A stretch of 64,000 nt of DNA from Septoria linicola (taxonomy: Eukaryota > Ascomycota > Dothideomycetes > Mycosphaerellales > Mycosphaerellaceae): contig CP099424.1 in assembly GCA_024114885.1 (NCBI GenBank), positions 930,001 to 994,000 on the forward strand. The letters are read 5' to 3'. Positions 43,312-54,158 of this stretch are shown in pieces. The notes beneath the pieces are model-generated. The model was not told the origin of the DNA, did no database searches, and saw nothing but the letters and a program-made list of their open reading frames with translations. The position numbers were made by a program, and so were the translations under genes. Each line of letters opens with the position of its first letter. Position 1 is the stretch's first letter.

Positions 43312-43976
43312 CTAGTACCCAACCTTGATCAAGTAATCGCCAAGCTGCTCCACGGTGTTGGCGGCGGATCCAGGCTGGACGGACTCGGGATAGTGTGTGA
43401 CGAGGATGGCTTGTGTGGTCTTGACGAGGACGACACCTTCGCGGCCCTGTGATACGAAGGATCAGCATTTTACTCCATAGCCAAGCCTCTCCTCTCCTGC
43501 ATCCTCAGATGCGTGGTTCATCACCGGAACCACGGGCGTGCGCACTCCGCCTGGGCGATATGTTCCTAGCTTCACGTACCTTCTTGCCATATATACTCCT
43601 GTCATCCGCCTTGATCACGACAAAGCGCTCTCCCGAAATGTGCAGTCCCTCGCTCTGGACCTTCTTCACGCCATCTGTGCCCGGATCTTTGTATGCTTGA
43701 ACCACTGCTTGCATCTCCTGTGGGGACACGGAGAAGCCGGCGGATGTGGCCCAGACGCTGTTGCCCTCGCTGTTGAAGATGGCGGCCTTGTCGATGTTGC
43801 CGGTGCCGACCAGGCTGCGCTGTCGGTCAGTAAATGTTCAACGGGGAAAGTCGAATGGCGAGGCGATGGCGCACCTGGTATCAACGTATGCTGTTCGCTC
43901 TCGTCAGTGTCTGTATGTCTTATGGGAGAGCGGAAGGCTCCATATGTGGTTGAGTCGACCTACCTTGCCACGACAT
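43312..43976 (-). CDS. PFY1: Profilin
   Basis: Four exons: 43964-43976 (13 bases), 43875-43890 (16 bases), 43580-43814 and 43312-43446; 132 aa, the normal profilin length. Profilin binds G-actin, poly-proline (formins) and phosphoinositides. Splicing rebuilds the N-terminus MSWQAYVDTSLVGTGNIDKA with the Trp and Tyr that form the poly-Pro groove. Then come AIFNSEGNSVWATSAGF, FVVIKADDRSIYGKK and GREGVVLVKTTQAILVTHYPE, and the C-terminal helix SAANTVEQLGDYLIKVGY. Introns are 73, 60 and 133 bases. The two tiny first exons make this gene easy to mis-annotate. Confidence 0.95.
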
Positions 43977-44912
43977 ATCTGTAGAGTGGTGTGATGTGAT
44001 TCTGAAGAGACTGGATGTACTTGCGCCTGAACCTCGATAAGAGCTGTGTCTGCAGGACAGTTGGGGAAGAAGTGTCGTCGTGTTATTGAGGAATTTCGAG
44101 AACAACACAGGCACCAGAATTGTCTGTTTGGAACTGTGAGCAACAACAAGGATTCAAGAGAGACAGTTGGATTCTTCGCTAATCGCGGGGCGAGGAAGCC
44201 CTCTCGGAGCGGTGAATAAAATCTGCGACCACGCGAAACAAGAGAGTGCTCGTGCCTTCCTCGCGACATCATTTCTCCACGTCGCCTTCTCTCATCTCTG
44301 CGCGCTTCTGAGGGCTCGTAACGCGATTTAAACTCAGCAACACCTGCCATTATGCTGGAGCTGGCAAAAGAGTCCTCACTCCGTGGTCGATGCCGACTGC
44401 ATTCGGACGTCATAATCATTGGTGATAGGAATATGCCCCACGCCGTTCGAACGGTGTGGCCCACTTGTCTACACTGCCTACAATTGAAGGATCCAAGCAG
44501 AGATGGCATCCTCGGAGGCTCAGCTTCACAGAATGAGCAATGCCATGAGGACTCTGAGTGACACGTCCTTCACGAGTTGAAGCAGAAGATTAGTGATATC
44601 TAAGCATTGGTCTACAAGTCAGCTCTGCGTGACTAAATGCCGTCTTTACTATTCTAGCTACACACATGGTCGGCATCGCTCAAGAGCTCACGCTTCCATA
44701 GGACTACCCCTCCTCCACCAACTCCATGTTTACGCGCCAAGGCGGCCATCGTCTCAGCTGAGGACCCAATGCAGCTTAGGCTATGAATGTAGCTCGTGCT
44801 CTGGACCACTCCTGTCACGTCCTCGTCGGACGTGGAGAGTCAAGACAGATGTTATAGCTGAGCAGTGACTCTCGCTCTTCTTACCACGTCTACTCCCTCT
44901 CAAACGTCCAAA
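43977..44912. other. Divergent intergenic, profilin / monooxygenase
   Basis: About 940 bases. Open frames exist (for example minus 43904-44509) but have Ser/Arg-rich chance-like composition; no gene called. Confidence 0.45.
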
Positions 44913-46997
44913 ATGACTGTCACTCTACAGGAAAGGTATCAGCAAGAGCGAACAAAGCGGTTAAACTCAAAAGGCCTTGGACAGTACCTTGACGCTTCGA
45001 AAAGTGCTCAGTACACACTCGGTGAAGATCCATGGGTGGCAAAAGGCACTCCTGTGCAACGTCCAGTACCTGACGGCGGTCATGTCAAGATTGCCATCTT
45101 CGGAGCAGGAATTGGAGGCATAACTGCTGCTGCTCGGTCTCTCACTGAGGGTAGTGCGGACAGTCCAGATGACGTTCTGATCGTCGATCCTGCTGGAGGA
45201 TTTGGAGGGTGAGTATCAGCGACTACAGGTACTCTTAGGGCGTGTTGGAAAACACATGTCCCAAGAGTTCAGTTTGTGTGTCCTTCATGCTGACATTCTC
45301 AGGACATGGTACCATAATCGCTATCCAGGTCTTATGTGCGATGTGGAGTCCTACCTATATCTCCCTCTTCTCGAAGAGATTGGTTACATGCCAAGACGCA
45401 AGTACGCAGCTGGCGAAGAGATCCGACAACACTTGGAATCTGTCGCAGACAAGTATGGCCTCCAGAGTCGCGCAATGTTTCAGACAAGCGGTAAAGCCGC
45501 GACATGGGATTCCCAAGCGAATGTATGGAAATGCGAGGTCCTTGGGCAGCCAAAGGGCGAAGACAGCTTCTCTTTGAAGTTCACAGCAGACTATATCATT
45601 CTATGCTCTGGTGGCTTTACCGCTCCGAAAATTCCTGATGTGCCAGGCATGGACCAATTCCAAGGCGATATGCTTCATACTGGACGCTGGAGATACGACA
45701 TCACTGGTGGTTCTCCAGAGCACCCAGTTCTTGACAACCTTGCCAACAAAAGAGTCGCGGTGGTCGGCACAGGGGCGACTGCTGTCCAAGCTGTTCCTGC
45801 TACCGCCAAATACGCAAAAGAGCTTTATGTTTTTCAGCGAACGGCTTCTGCTGTGGACTATCGTGGGAACCGCGATACTGACCCCGAAGAATGGAAGACT
45901 ATTTCAGGCAAGAAGGGCTGGCAATTCGCGCGAGGAGAAAACTTCCAGACTCATACTGAAGGCGGAGACATTCTGCCAGAGGAGGACCTTGTCAACGATG
46001 GCATGTCCAAGATGCCCACACTGAGTGGAGCTTGGGGCGGCAGTAAAGATGTCAAGGTGGAGGACGTCGCTGCATACCTCGAGATCATGAACGGGCTGGA
46101 TGGCACGCGAAGTGACAGGGTCAGACAAAGGGCAATGGAGATTGTCAAGGACCCAGAGACTGCAAAGGTATGCCTAGCTCCGAATTTAATGCTTACTCTG
46201 AGCGCTTACTGACACTATTGATAGGCACTGCAAGCTTGGTATCCTGGTGAGTGAACGATCAGTTTACGTATTTGGAGAGCGTTGTTAACATGAAATCAGG
46301 CTGGTGCAAGCGCCCAACCTTCCACGACGACTACCTCGTAGCTTTCAATCAGCCCAACGTCCACCTCGTCGACACGGCTGGCAAAGGTGTTGAAGCACTC
46401 ACAGCCAAGGGCATCCGGCAGAACGGGAAAGAGTACCCCGTCGATCTCATTATCTGGTCTACCGGTTACGGCTCTCCACTCTCAGAGTCGCTGGCAGGTA
46501 AAGCTGGAATCAAGGTCACTGGCAGGAACGGGTTAGACATGGAGTCGCAGTTTAAGCAAGCCAAGCTAATGACTCTGCACGGCTTGATCTCGAAAAATTT
46601 TCCTTCACTTTTTGTACTGGGGTTTTCGCAAGCAGGTGTTGGCGTAAACCAGACTCAAAGGATCGATGAACAGAGCTTGCACATCGCCTACACGATTCGC
46701 GAAGCCGAGCGTCGACGCCAGAACACGCAGCAAAAAGTCGTCATCGAGCCCACACAGGCAGCTTGTGATCAGTGGGGCGATCTCTGCGCTGGCTTTGCGC
46801 ACAAATTATCCACTATGTCTGGCTGTACACCGAGCTACTTCAATGGTGAGGGCGAGTCGGATAAGATGACGCCCGAGCAGCAAGCGGGCGCCGCTAGATG
46901 CGCGATCTGGGGTCAAGGCTATATGGATTACGCCAGGAGACTGCAAGAGTGGAGAGCGAAGGGCGGACTAGAAGGAATCGAGGTTGAGGTCGTCTAG
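44913..46997 (+). CDS. Baeyer-Villiger-type flavin monooxygenase
   Basis: Four exons: 44913-45208, 45303-46167, 46225-46246 (22 bases) and 46300-46997; 626 aa. FAD- and NADPH-dependent enzymes that insert oxygen next to a ketone to give an ester or lactone. Rossmann motif GAGIGGITAA near residue 65; splicing forms GGTWYHNRYPGLMCDVESYLYLP, the family's FAD-side motif. FQGDMLHTGRW is the FxGxxxHxxxW fingerprint of Baeyer-Villiger enzymes, and VAVVGTGATAVQ is the NADPH Rossmann motif. LIIWSTGYG near the end fits as well. The N-terminal extension before the Rossmann motif is usual for the cyclopentadecanone/steroid monooxygenase-like branch. No membrane segment. The substrate is unknown. Confidence 0.93.
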
Positions 46998-47725
46998 ATG
47001 GCATGTCAAATGCGTATAGACCTAGAGATATGTGAAGCGGAAATGGACTAATCAGCTTCCACGATGTTCTCGCACGTCTGAGCAATGGCACGCCACATTC
47101 AGCATGTAAGAACGGTGTTGATAACCCATCAAAGATGTTGGGCACACTGAGAAGCTGAACGTGCGACTCTTGTAGATCGTGGTCGTTTCTGCAGAGCTTG
47201 CTCACTATCAGAACCTCAGCTGGGTTGCACTGCCAAAGTCTTGGCATATTCGACCCGCAACCGCTACTGCGCGTGTAGTGATAAGATGTCAGGCTACGTT
47301 CATTGACGACAATTTCTGGAACGAGAGCAACGCGAGGTGAACTGTTGGTTGTTGCCCAACGACACATGAGGTGCAAGAAAGCAAAACCAGTGATCCCGGT
47401 CAGTAGCCAATGAAGCACCTGCCCCAATCTCCTTGACCATGCCTTGTCGGCTCCTGAACAGGTTCATGCATCGCCTCGACCTGTCGACATGCTGCACTGT
47501 GCAGAGCTCTTCACCCAGCAGCACAGTCTCCTGCCCCTCCATGGTTCACATCCTGTGGAGAAGAAAAGTTAACGAGAAATATGAGTCCGCATACGGCCAC
47601 CCCGCCTGTCAAGGCATGAGCCGTCCACTTCTTTCTTCGAGACGCAATGCTGATGAGTAGAGACTCTTTGCTGAGGGCGATTAGTACATAACAAATACAG
47701 CTTTCAGGCTGATCCGGATGGTAAC
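46998..47725. other. Intergenic; weak minus-strand frames only
   Basis: About 730 bases. A minus-strand frame of 177 codons (46894-47427) overlaps the monooxygenase end and has one hydrophobic stretch, but no ATG context, intron logic or motif supports it. An upstream exon of the next gene may hide here. Confidence 0.4.
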
Positions 47726-49341
47726 ATGGCACCTACTCCCACAGCCCAAACCGAAGACGCGCCTGCAGCCGATACAGCTGAGGTGAGGCAGGGACCTTCA
47801 TCGTCGATCAATTCGCCGTCGTGTCAATTGTCAGATAAAGTCCTCTCCACTAGTTATGCGACACCACAAGGACCACTATCTCCAGAAGCCATCCTCCGAC
47901 TTCTTCGGAACCAAATCTGCAACGATGCGAAGTGCGAAGCTCCAGATGCCATCAACAGGGATGCGGTTGTTGTTGCCAGAGACGACTTTTCGATCTACAA
48001 AAAATGCGAGATCTCTGTCGGTCTTGCGAACGGCTTAGAAGGCTATGTCTTTCGACAGACGGAGCCGATCGGAGAACTCCAGAACGAGTGCTCTGAGAGT
48101 ATCGACAACATGATCGATGAGATAGGCGGCGTGGCGAAGGAGTGCTGGTGGGTGGGGTGAGTGTGAAGTGCCAGACGTCGGCTCATGGACGTATGACTGA
48201 TATGCGTGACAGATCACATAAGAATCAAGTCTACCAAGCTGGCTTTCGGCACTTGAACCCAATTGGCAATAATTCTTTGCATATGCAGAACAACACGAAG
48301 ATCGTGAGATTCTTGGCTGATGCTGCACCATCCACCGATGTCGAGGTCAAGCACAAAGGGAAAACACCAAAGGGCACAATTCCAATCGTGGTTGGAGTTG
48401 TGGGTGGGGTCATTCTCATCATCCTCAGCTTGGTTATCTTCCTGATCTGGAAACGCAACAAGCGAGAAAGGCAGCGCTGGCGAGCGGCTCTCGAACGTCG
48501 AGCTAGGCGAAAGGCCAAGAAGCATGGACACGGCGGAGGTCCAACAGCAAGTGGACATAGCACAACTCTACTGGGCAGCTTGACTGGCAACAAGAGTTGG
48601 AATCCGCTCGGCAATGCTTACAATCAGACTGCAGCTCTGCCACCCGACGAGAGCCAGACGAGCAGTGAGAGCCGTGAAAGCAAAGAGAAAGAAAAGATCC
48701 CCGTCACGAACGAGACAGTCGCAGCAGGTCTACACGACGAAGCTATTGCTCGTAGGCTGCAAAAGAAGTATGATGCTGCTCATGAGCGAGCCATACAGGG
48801 TCCGGACGCTGATCGGGACACTCGCAGGCAGAGTCCGCAGCCACCTGGCTACGATGCAGTCAACTCTGGCAACGCAATGGACATGGTGCAAGGCCCGCAA
48901 GCGAATCGGATCTCGCACTTTGCTCCCTCTCTAGGACCGGACAGGTTCAGGTGTTCCGATGTCACTCGCGAGGAAGAAATTCCTCCTCTGCCTCCCCCAC
49001 CAACACGAGACGGGCCTAGCAGTCCAAAGAGTCCTATCAAAGACTGGCACGACGCTGAAGAGTATGCTTCTTATGAACCACCACAGCAGTCGCCACCACG
49101 TAACATCAGAAGTCCCACTGGCTGGAGAAATGCACTCGATGACCGCGCTCTGGACAACTACACGACTCCGCCTGATCGACCACTACCTGCGCGACCACTG
49201 CGGTCGCCAAAGCCCTGGCGAGATGCCTTCGATGATCGTGCGATGGATGGGTATATCCCGCCCGAGAAGCTCTTGCCTGAGCGACCTAGCGTGAAGAGTC
49301 CTCCGGGTTGGAGGCCTTCGGATGATGATGGCGACGAGTAA
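47726..49341 (+). CDS. Single-pass membrane protein with tandem C-terminal repeats
   Basis: Exons 47726-48156 and 48213-49341, intron of 56 bases (GTGAGT...GTGACAG); 519 aa. The first half has six Cys spaced like an extracellular domain (ICNDAKC, KKCEISV, NECSES, KECWW) and several N-glycosylation sequons. One TM helix, IPIVVGVVGGVILIILSLVIFLIW, lies at about residues 207-230 and is followed by a strongly basic stop-transfer run. The cytoplasmic tail is Ser/Pro/charged with about 31-residue repeats near the end. A type I receptor- or sensor-like layout is suggested, but this start gives no signal peptide, so an upstream exon may be missing. Family not recognised. Confidence 0.75.
49108..49338 (+). 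repeat. Coding tandem repeat in the membrane protein tail
   Basis: Two imperfect units of about 31 residues plus a partial third: RSPTGWRNALDDRALDNY..., RSPKPWRDAFDDRAMDGY..., KSPPGWR. Each carries a SP-x-x-WR core and a PERP/PARP end. Confidence 0.75.
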
Positions 49342-49879
49342 GGTGCCACTTCACTGCCTGACCAGGCACTGCACGCATTGAGCTCATACCTTGCGAAGCT
49401 CCCGTACCTCAATGAGCGACGCGAGCTCTTTCACCTGAGCCGCGGAGAGGTAGGCCAGGGCACAGAGTCCGCACTGCGACGAGTGAAGAGCTGGCTTTGC
49501 AGTTGTTGTATGCTCAACTTGGAAGTCCGAGGTCCGAAGATGCGAAGTAGACTGCGCAAGACCGCTTTGTAGTCGAGTAAGCTTTGTAATCTCTGTCCCG
49601 AAGTATGATCGATCACAACAGACCACTTAGCATCCGATTCATTTTCGACTGTCGTTAGCCAAAGACAGTCTGGCACTGTCAAAATGTCGAAGACGTCCTC
49701 GCATCCAATACTCCCTGATTCATCAATGTTTCTACACAAACTGGGGACAGAGCAGAGCACTCTCGTTCACTGGGATACCGAGATCAGCTAGTATCACAAC
49801 ACTTTTGTTTGTTCACTCTCATCATAGACATTCACCAGAAAGTAGAGACTTTATGGCGCATCACTGGCAGACGGAGAGC
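49342..49879. other. Convergent 3' flanks
   Basis: About 540 bases, no coding sequence supported. Confidence 0.45.
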
Positions 49880-50951
49880 CTACGCAGGCATAAGTTTCCC
49901 AGACTTGATATCCTTCTCCGAAAAGTCCTTGAGCGGGTCCTCCTTGTCGAAAGCATGCTCAGCTCTCTCAGCACGACTCCATTTTGTGATGTTAAAATGA
50001 CCACCGCCCATGATCGGCGCATCAGTGTGGTACTTCCGCCAAAATGTGTTGAGCTATAGTCAAATCAGTGGAGGCAGGTCTGGTGCGCGCATTCACACGT
50101 ACCGAAGTAGACAACTTCCAGTTGGGCTTTTCCTGGTCGAACGCGTCCACATCCATGTTTTCAATCAGATCTTCAATGCCTGCGACACCGATTTCAGTGA
50201 TATTGATATCGGCTTTAAGAGCATACGCCACGATTGTCTTAACCCAGTCGGTGTTTGCGTTGTCGTCGAGAGTTCTTTCGACACTGATTCCACCACGTTC
50301 TGCGGAAAAGTTGACATAGAGTGCCATGACCAGACCAAGATCTTTGAACTTGGAGTTCTTGTGCAGTTCACCCACTTGTCTGACGTTCTCGAGCGCAGTG
50401 AGGACTGTGCGTCCAACGATCAACGTCAGAGCCTGGATTCTGTCGGCGTCGTCTGCGCCAAAACCATGAGTTGTCGTGACTTCCGTGGTTCAGAAAGTGT
50501 CCCATGGCAGCAACGATGGCCCAGAGCTTGTGAACATCGTTTGCCTTGTTTGCAGTATCGGCGGATTTGCACTGTGGGAAGCATGAGCAGCATGTCGATA
50601 ATTCCGAGTCACGATACATACCAATCGCTCGATCAGATCAATCACAGCATACCAGAAGTAATCATTGTAAACGTACATGCCGAAGTTGTCAGGATCACGC
50701 TGCATTGTTTCTTTGCAGTTATCGCTCAGAAGCTCGAGACTTTCGCGCATCAAAATCCACTTGTGGTCAGGATGCTCAGATGCGGGCTTTTCGAACAACT
50801 TTTCGCCGGAATCCAATGGCTCTTCATTCTCATCATCATCGTCGTCCTCGTCATCGCGTTCGCGAGCCCAAGGAGGCTGGTCTAAACAAATGTACTCATA
50901 TTTGCCTTCAAACGGCTGCTGGTCGAATTTGGCTTTGATGTCGGCTGGCAT
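49880..50951 (-). CDS. Conserved fungal protein of unknown function, apparent 1-base frameshift
   Basis: Exons 50622-50951, 50103-50571 and 49880-50053, introns of 50 and 49 bases, all at phase 0. Exon 2 is 469 bases, one too many. Before a T4 run (plus strand AAAA at 50460-50463) the frame reads KSADTANKANDVHKLWAIVAAMGHFLNHGSHDNSWF; after it, shifted by one, GADDADRIQALTLIVGRTVLTALENV. Removing one T would give a seamless protein of 323 aa. Exon 1 starts MPADIKAKFDQQPFEGKYEYICLDQPP and has an acidic insert. The last exon is NTFWRKYHTDAPIMGGGHFNITKWS. No known domain. The shift may be an assembly error, a real disruption, or a non-canonical intron. Confidence 0.7.
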
Positions 50952-51713
50952 GATGATCGATCTGCTCACGTCGCTAGCTGGAATGTCAATGAGCAAGTCC
51001 AATGACGATGAGGGAGATATGAAGTAGGTAAGGTGATGTGTGGGAAAAGATCACCGACCAGGATGTCGCCTTTGTTTTGAAAGGTTCTCCTGATGATTCA
51101 CGCGTTATGACGCGTTTCACGTGTGTCTGTCTATAAGCATATTGGTCGCATGTGCTTATACACAGGTATGCCAAGACCCGCTGCTTGAGGTCTGGTATAC
51201 AGCATCTGCTGGCTCGTAAAATAAGCTGAGCAGCTTCAGTCCACTAGAGCGAAGCACCCTCTTTTCGTCCAGTCTTACCCTGCTGTCTGCAGTATCATGT
51301 GCTGCTGCGCCTCTTGCACGTTGTGCTCTGGATCGGGCAAGCCTTTCTCTCGTGCTCATCTGCAGAGCACGAGTGTGAACCTAGGAAGCAGATGTCTGCT
51401 CCAGCAATTCTGCAGCGCTCCCTGAGCTTAGCATGAGCAGACACGGCCTGGACATCACACAGAGGCTCAGGATGTCGGCTGAAAAGCATGACGGAGCTCA
51501 GCACGCGAGAGTGTTTGTGACACTTCACAGCCACAATGGCAGCCTCACCTTCTGCAAGACTCGTGGGACGTATGGCATCCAGCCCGCATGCGTGACCGGT
51601 CTCATCGCCCTCCACTGCCATGTGACATAGTTCCTTGTCGAAGACTTCTGTCTCCCAGCCTTCACTTTCACCCACCCCCATCTCTGCCCAAGCCAACGCC
51701 GCTCCGCCTGCAG
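50952..51713. other. Intergenic, no gene seen
   Basis: About 760 bases between the start of the frameshifted gene and the 3' end of the oligoribonuclease. A 164-codon minus frame overlaps the latter out of phase and is a shadow. Confidence 0.45.
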
Positions 51714-52325
51714 TCAGCCAGCAGTAGCATTTCCACTCCCATCCACACCTGCATCTTTTCTCGGCGCAAAGAACATATCCCTCTGCCACCTCGCCTCCTC
51801 AATACTCTCCAAAATATCCGCCTTTGCCTCATGCTTGCCCGCTTTTTGCGGACTCTTCTTCAACACATCTACCGGCGCGAAGCGTCTCGCGGCCTCTTTG
51901 ATCGCGCTCACATCGTAAATTCTATGATGTAAATGCCTAACGACTTTATTCCAGGGCTCGTGACTCAGGAACACACGGTCTGCGTGGACAGTGTTCCCGG
52001 CTAAGAGGGCTTTCCGGCGATCGGGACAGTACTTTTGAATATAGGTTAGCAGTTCTTCGGCGGCTTGGTCGGCGGTTGTGGTGCTTTCGAGGCATTGTTT
52101 CGTGAGGCCTGATGCGCCGTGGTGGCTGGTGCACCACTCGCCCATGCGGTCGAGGGCTTCTTGGGAGTGTGAGATGACGGCTTCGTAGCCGGTTTCGTCG
52201 AGGAGGTTGAGTTCGTAGTCGGTGATGAAGCATGCGAGCGACATGATCGTGTCTTTGTCTTTGTCCAAACCTGTCATCTCGCAATCGATCCATACGAGAG
52301 GCTCCCGCGAGCGTGATTCGGGCAT
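51714..52325 (-). CDS. REX2: Oligoribonuclease (REX2/Orn type, DEDDh exonuclease)
   Basis: Single exon, 203 aa. Degrades RNA oligonucleotides of two to five residues 3' to 5', usually in mitochondria in fungi. Exo I motif LVWIDCEMTGLD gives the first Asp and Glu; LLAGNTVHADRVFL supplies the third acidic residue; the Exo III region AKADILES with an upstream His in GKHEA completes DEDDh. RIYDVSAIKEAARRF is also family-typical. An N-terminal mitochondrial presequence is not evident from this start, although a longer start could exist upstream. The C-terminal 15 residues are a variable tail. Confidence 0.93.
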   Translation of the reverse strand: MPESRSREPLVWIDCEMTGLDKDKDTIMSLACFITDYELNLLDETGYEAVISHSQEALDRMGEWCTSHHGASGLTKQCLESTTTADQAAEELLTYIQKYCPDRRKALLAGNTVHADRVFLSHEPWNKVVRHLHHRIYDVSAIKEAARRFAPVDVLKKSPQKAGKHEAKADILESIEEARWQRDMFFAPRKDAGVDGSGNATAG

Positions 52326-52851
52326 GGTGGCTGAGGTGTGTTTCTTCGATTGTGATCAGGAAGTGGAGGCGAGATCAACAGGTTGCAGTCACAAGTCTTG
52401 GCTAGATATGAGCTAACACAAGTGAATGACGATGAGACGAGACGTGAGGGTATTGGAAGAGGCATTCGCGTAGACCAGATATTCAAGAGCCAAGTCGGTC
52501 CATATACTGCTCGTCGCTATCAAGACATTGCCTTTAGCGAGCCTATTATCGATCCATTGATCCACCTGCTTCAAGCTGTCTCCATCTACTCTCTGCTAAG
52601 TTAGTGAGCTGTCGCCGAATCTGATTTTCTCTGGCCATTCATCGCACGTAGTAAGTCAGAACACTAAGAAGCGTCATCTGCGCGAACGAGAAGCGACAAA
52701 CTGCACCCTGCCATTCAACATCGGTAGCGTCAGTCCTCTCGTTGATAAACACATTCATCTTGTATACCAACAATATAAACATTTAGGCATTCCTGCTCAT
52801 AGCAGTATACCCACTCCATCTGGACGTTAGTCCATCTCTTTGGATGTTTTT
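52326..52851. other. Intergenic, no gene seen
   Basis: About 530 bases; nothing coding supported. Confidence 0.45.
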
Positions 52852-53549
52852 CTAATCCTCATCATCATCCTCGACCTCAGCCAGGTCGTCCTCCTTCGGC
52901 GTAACGCCCTTCTTGTTCTTCTTGGCCGCAGCAGCAGGCCCGCCATCCTGAGCAGTCTCCTCGGCATCCTCGTCCTCCTCGGGCGCACCGCCAGCATCGG
53001 CTTCGTCATCATCTGCGACATCGTTCTCTTCACCCTCAGCTTCCTCGTCGTCTACGACTTCAGGAGCTGCTGGCTTGGTCTTTTGGCGCTTGGCTTTGGG
53101 TTCTGTTCAGCGCACGAGGGTTGGTTAGTAAGTGATGCGCGATGATCAGGATTGATCGTGGATATATGTAGAGAGATGATGGGCGCATACCTGGAGCAGC
53201 AGCAGCAGCTTCCTCTTCAGGCTCAGCCTCCTCATCGTCTTCCTCGTCCTCCTCATCGTCGTCCTCTTCGTTGAAAGAACCCTCGCTTTCGTACCTAGAC
53301 AGCAAGGAACGATTAGTTAGCTTTCTCGGTCGCAATTTCGCAGGGAGGGAGTCGCATGCGACGCGCCATTGATCGAAAGCAATCCAGTGAATTGGTCGCG
53401 AACACGGTCGCATAAACGTCTCGAATCCACCTGTACAAGAACGAAAAGGATGAGACTTACTCTTCCTCCTCACTTGCATCGCTATCCTCTGGCAGCTCGA
53501 CGAGTTCAGCCTCGCCAGCGCTACGCTTAGCTCTCGTGCTTCCGACCAT
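52852..53549 (-). CDS. Acidic, disordered, probably nuclear protein
   Basis: Three exons: 53461-53549, 53191-53294 and 52852-53102, introns of 166 and 88 bases; 147 aa. Starts MVGSTRAKRSAGEAELVELP and continues with Asp/Glu runs, an Ala5 tract, the basic patch PKAKRQKTKP (a nuclear-import-like signal), more Asp/Glu runs and a Lys-rich KKNKKGVTPKED before the acidic end. The composition resembles histone-chaperone-type acidic proteins, but no conserved motif (for example the CHZ motif) is visible, so no function is assigned. Splicing keeps the frame with YESEGSFNEED after the first junction and EPKAKR after the second. Confidence 0.72.
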
Positions 53550-54158
53550 TATAGCGACAGAGTTGTATGGATAATGTAGTATGCGGGTTGCAGGATTATA
53601 GTGGGAAGGAACGAGCGGAAAAGGAGAAACCGGCAGCGAGGAAGGAGTATTATAACAAGAGGATTGAGGAGTCCAGTGCTTGTATTGTGACGAGACGACT
53701 CGTCGGAAAGGCGGCTGGGGAGCTGCTCTGCACGAGAGAGCTTGCTTGCCCTCGTTCTGCTCTCTCCGGGCGCAAAGCTCGTCATCGTTGCAGCCATTGG
53801 CGACGCGAAAACACGTGCTAGAGCTATTCCAATTCTCACAATCTCTCCTGTCCGGCACGTGCTTGTTGGGATCCCTTATCGTAGCGAGATCTTGCTGGGC
53901 TATCATACTCTTGAGATGCGCCGCTGCTAATAGTGGTATGCGGAGGGTTATCGAGTCATGTTTAGTATTACTTTACTTCTGTGCAGCTATAAACTGGCAA
54001 TCTTATCGTCGCCTCTAGGGCGCGTCGGGTGGTCGTCTCTGGGCGACGCGTTCCGCTCCATGCTGCGCTGTCTATGCTAAGCAGACAAAGTCGCCCTTGT
54101 CTAAAGTACGAACCTGAAAATCGCTGATAGTGATGATCTAGTAAAACCAAAAGAACCT
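53550..54158. other. Intergenic, no gene seen
   Basis: About 610 bases between two minus-strand genes. Only shadow frames. Confidence 0.45.

Noticed and set aside
46894..47427. Minus-strand 177-codon frame with a hydrophobic stretch.
   Set aside because: Overlaps the 3' end of the Baeyer-Villiger gene, and no exon structure or motif supports it.
51295..51789. Cys-rich 164-codon minus frame overlapping the oligoribonuclease.
   Set aside because: Out-of-phase shadow of the exonuclease gene; its Cys content comes from local base composition.
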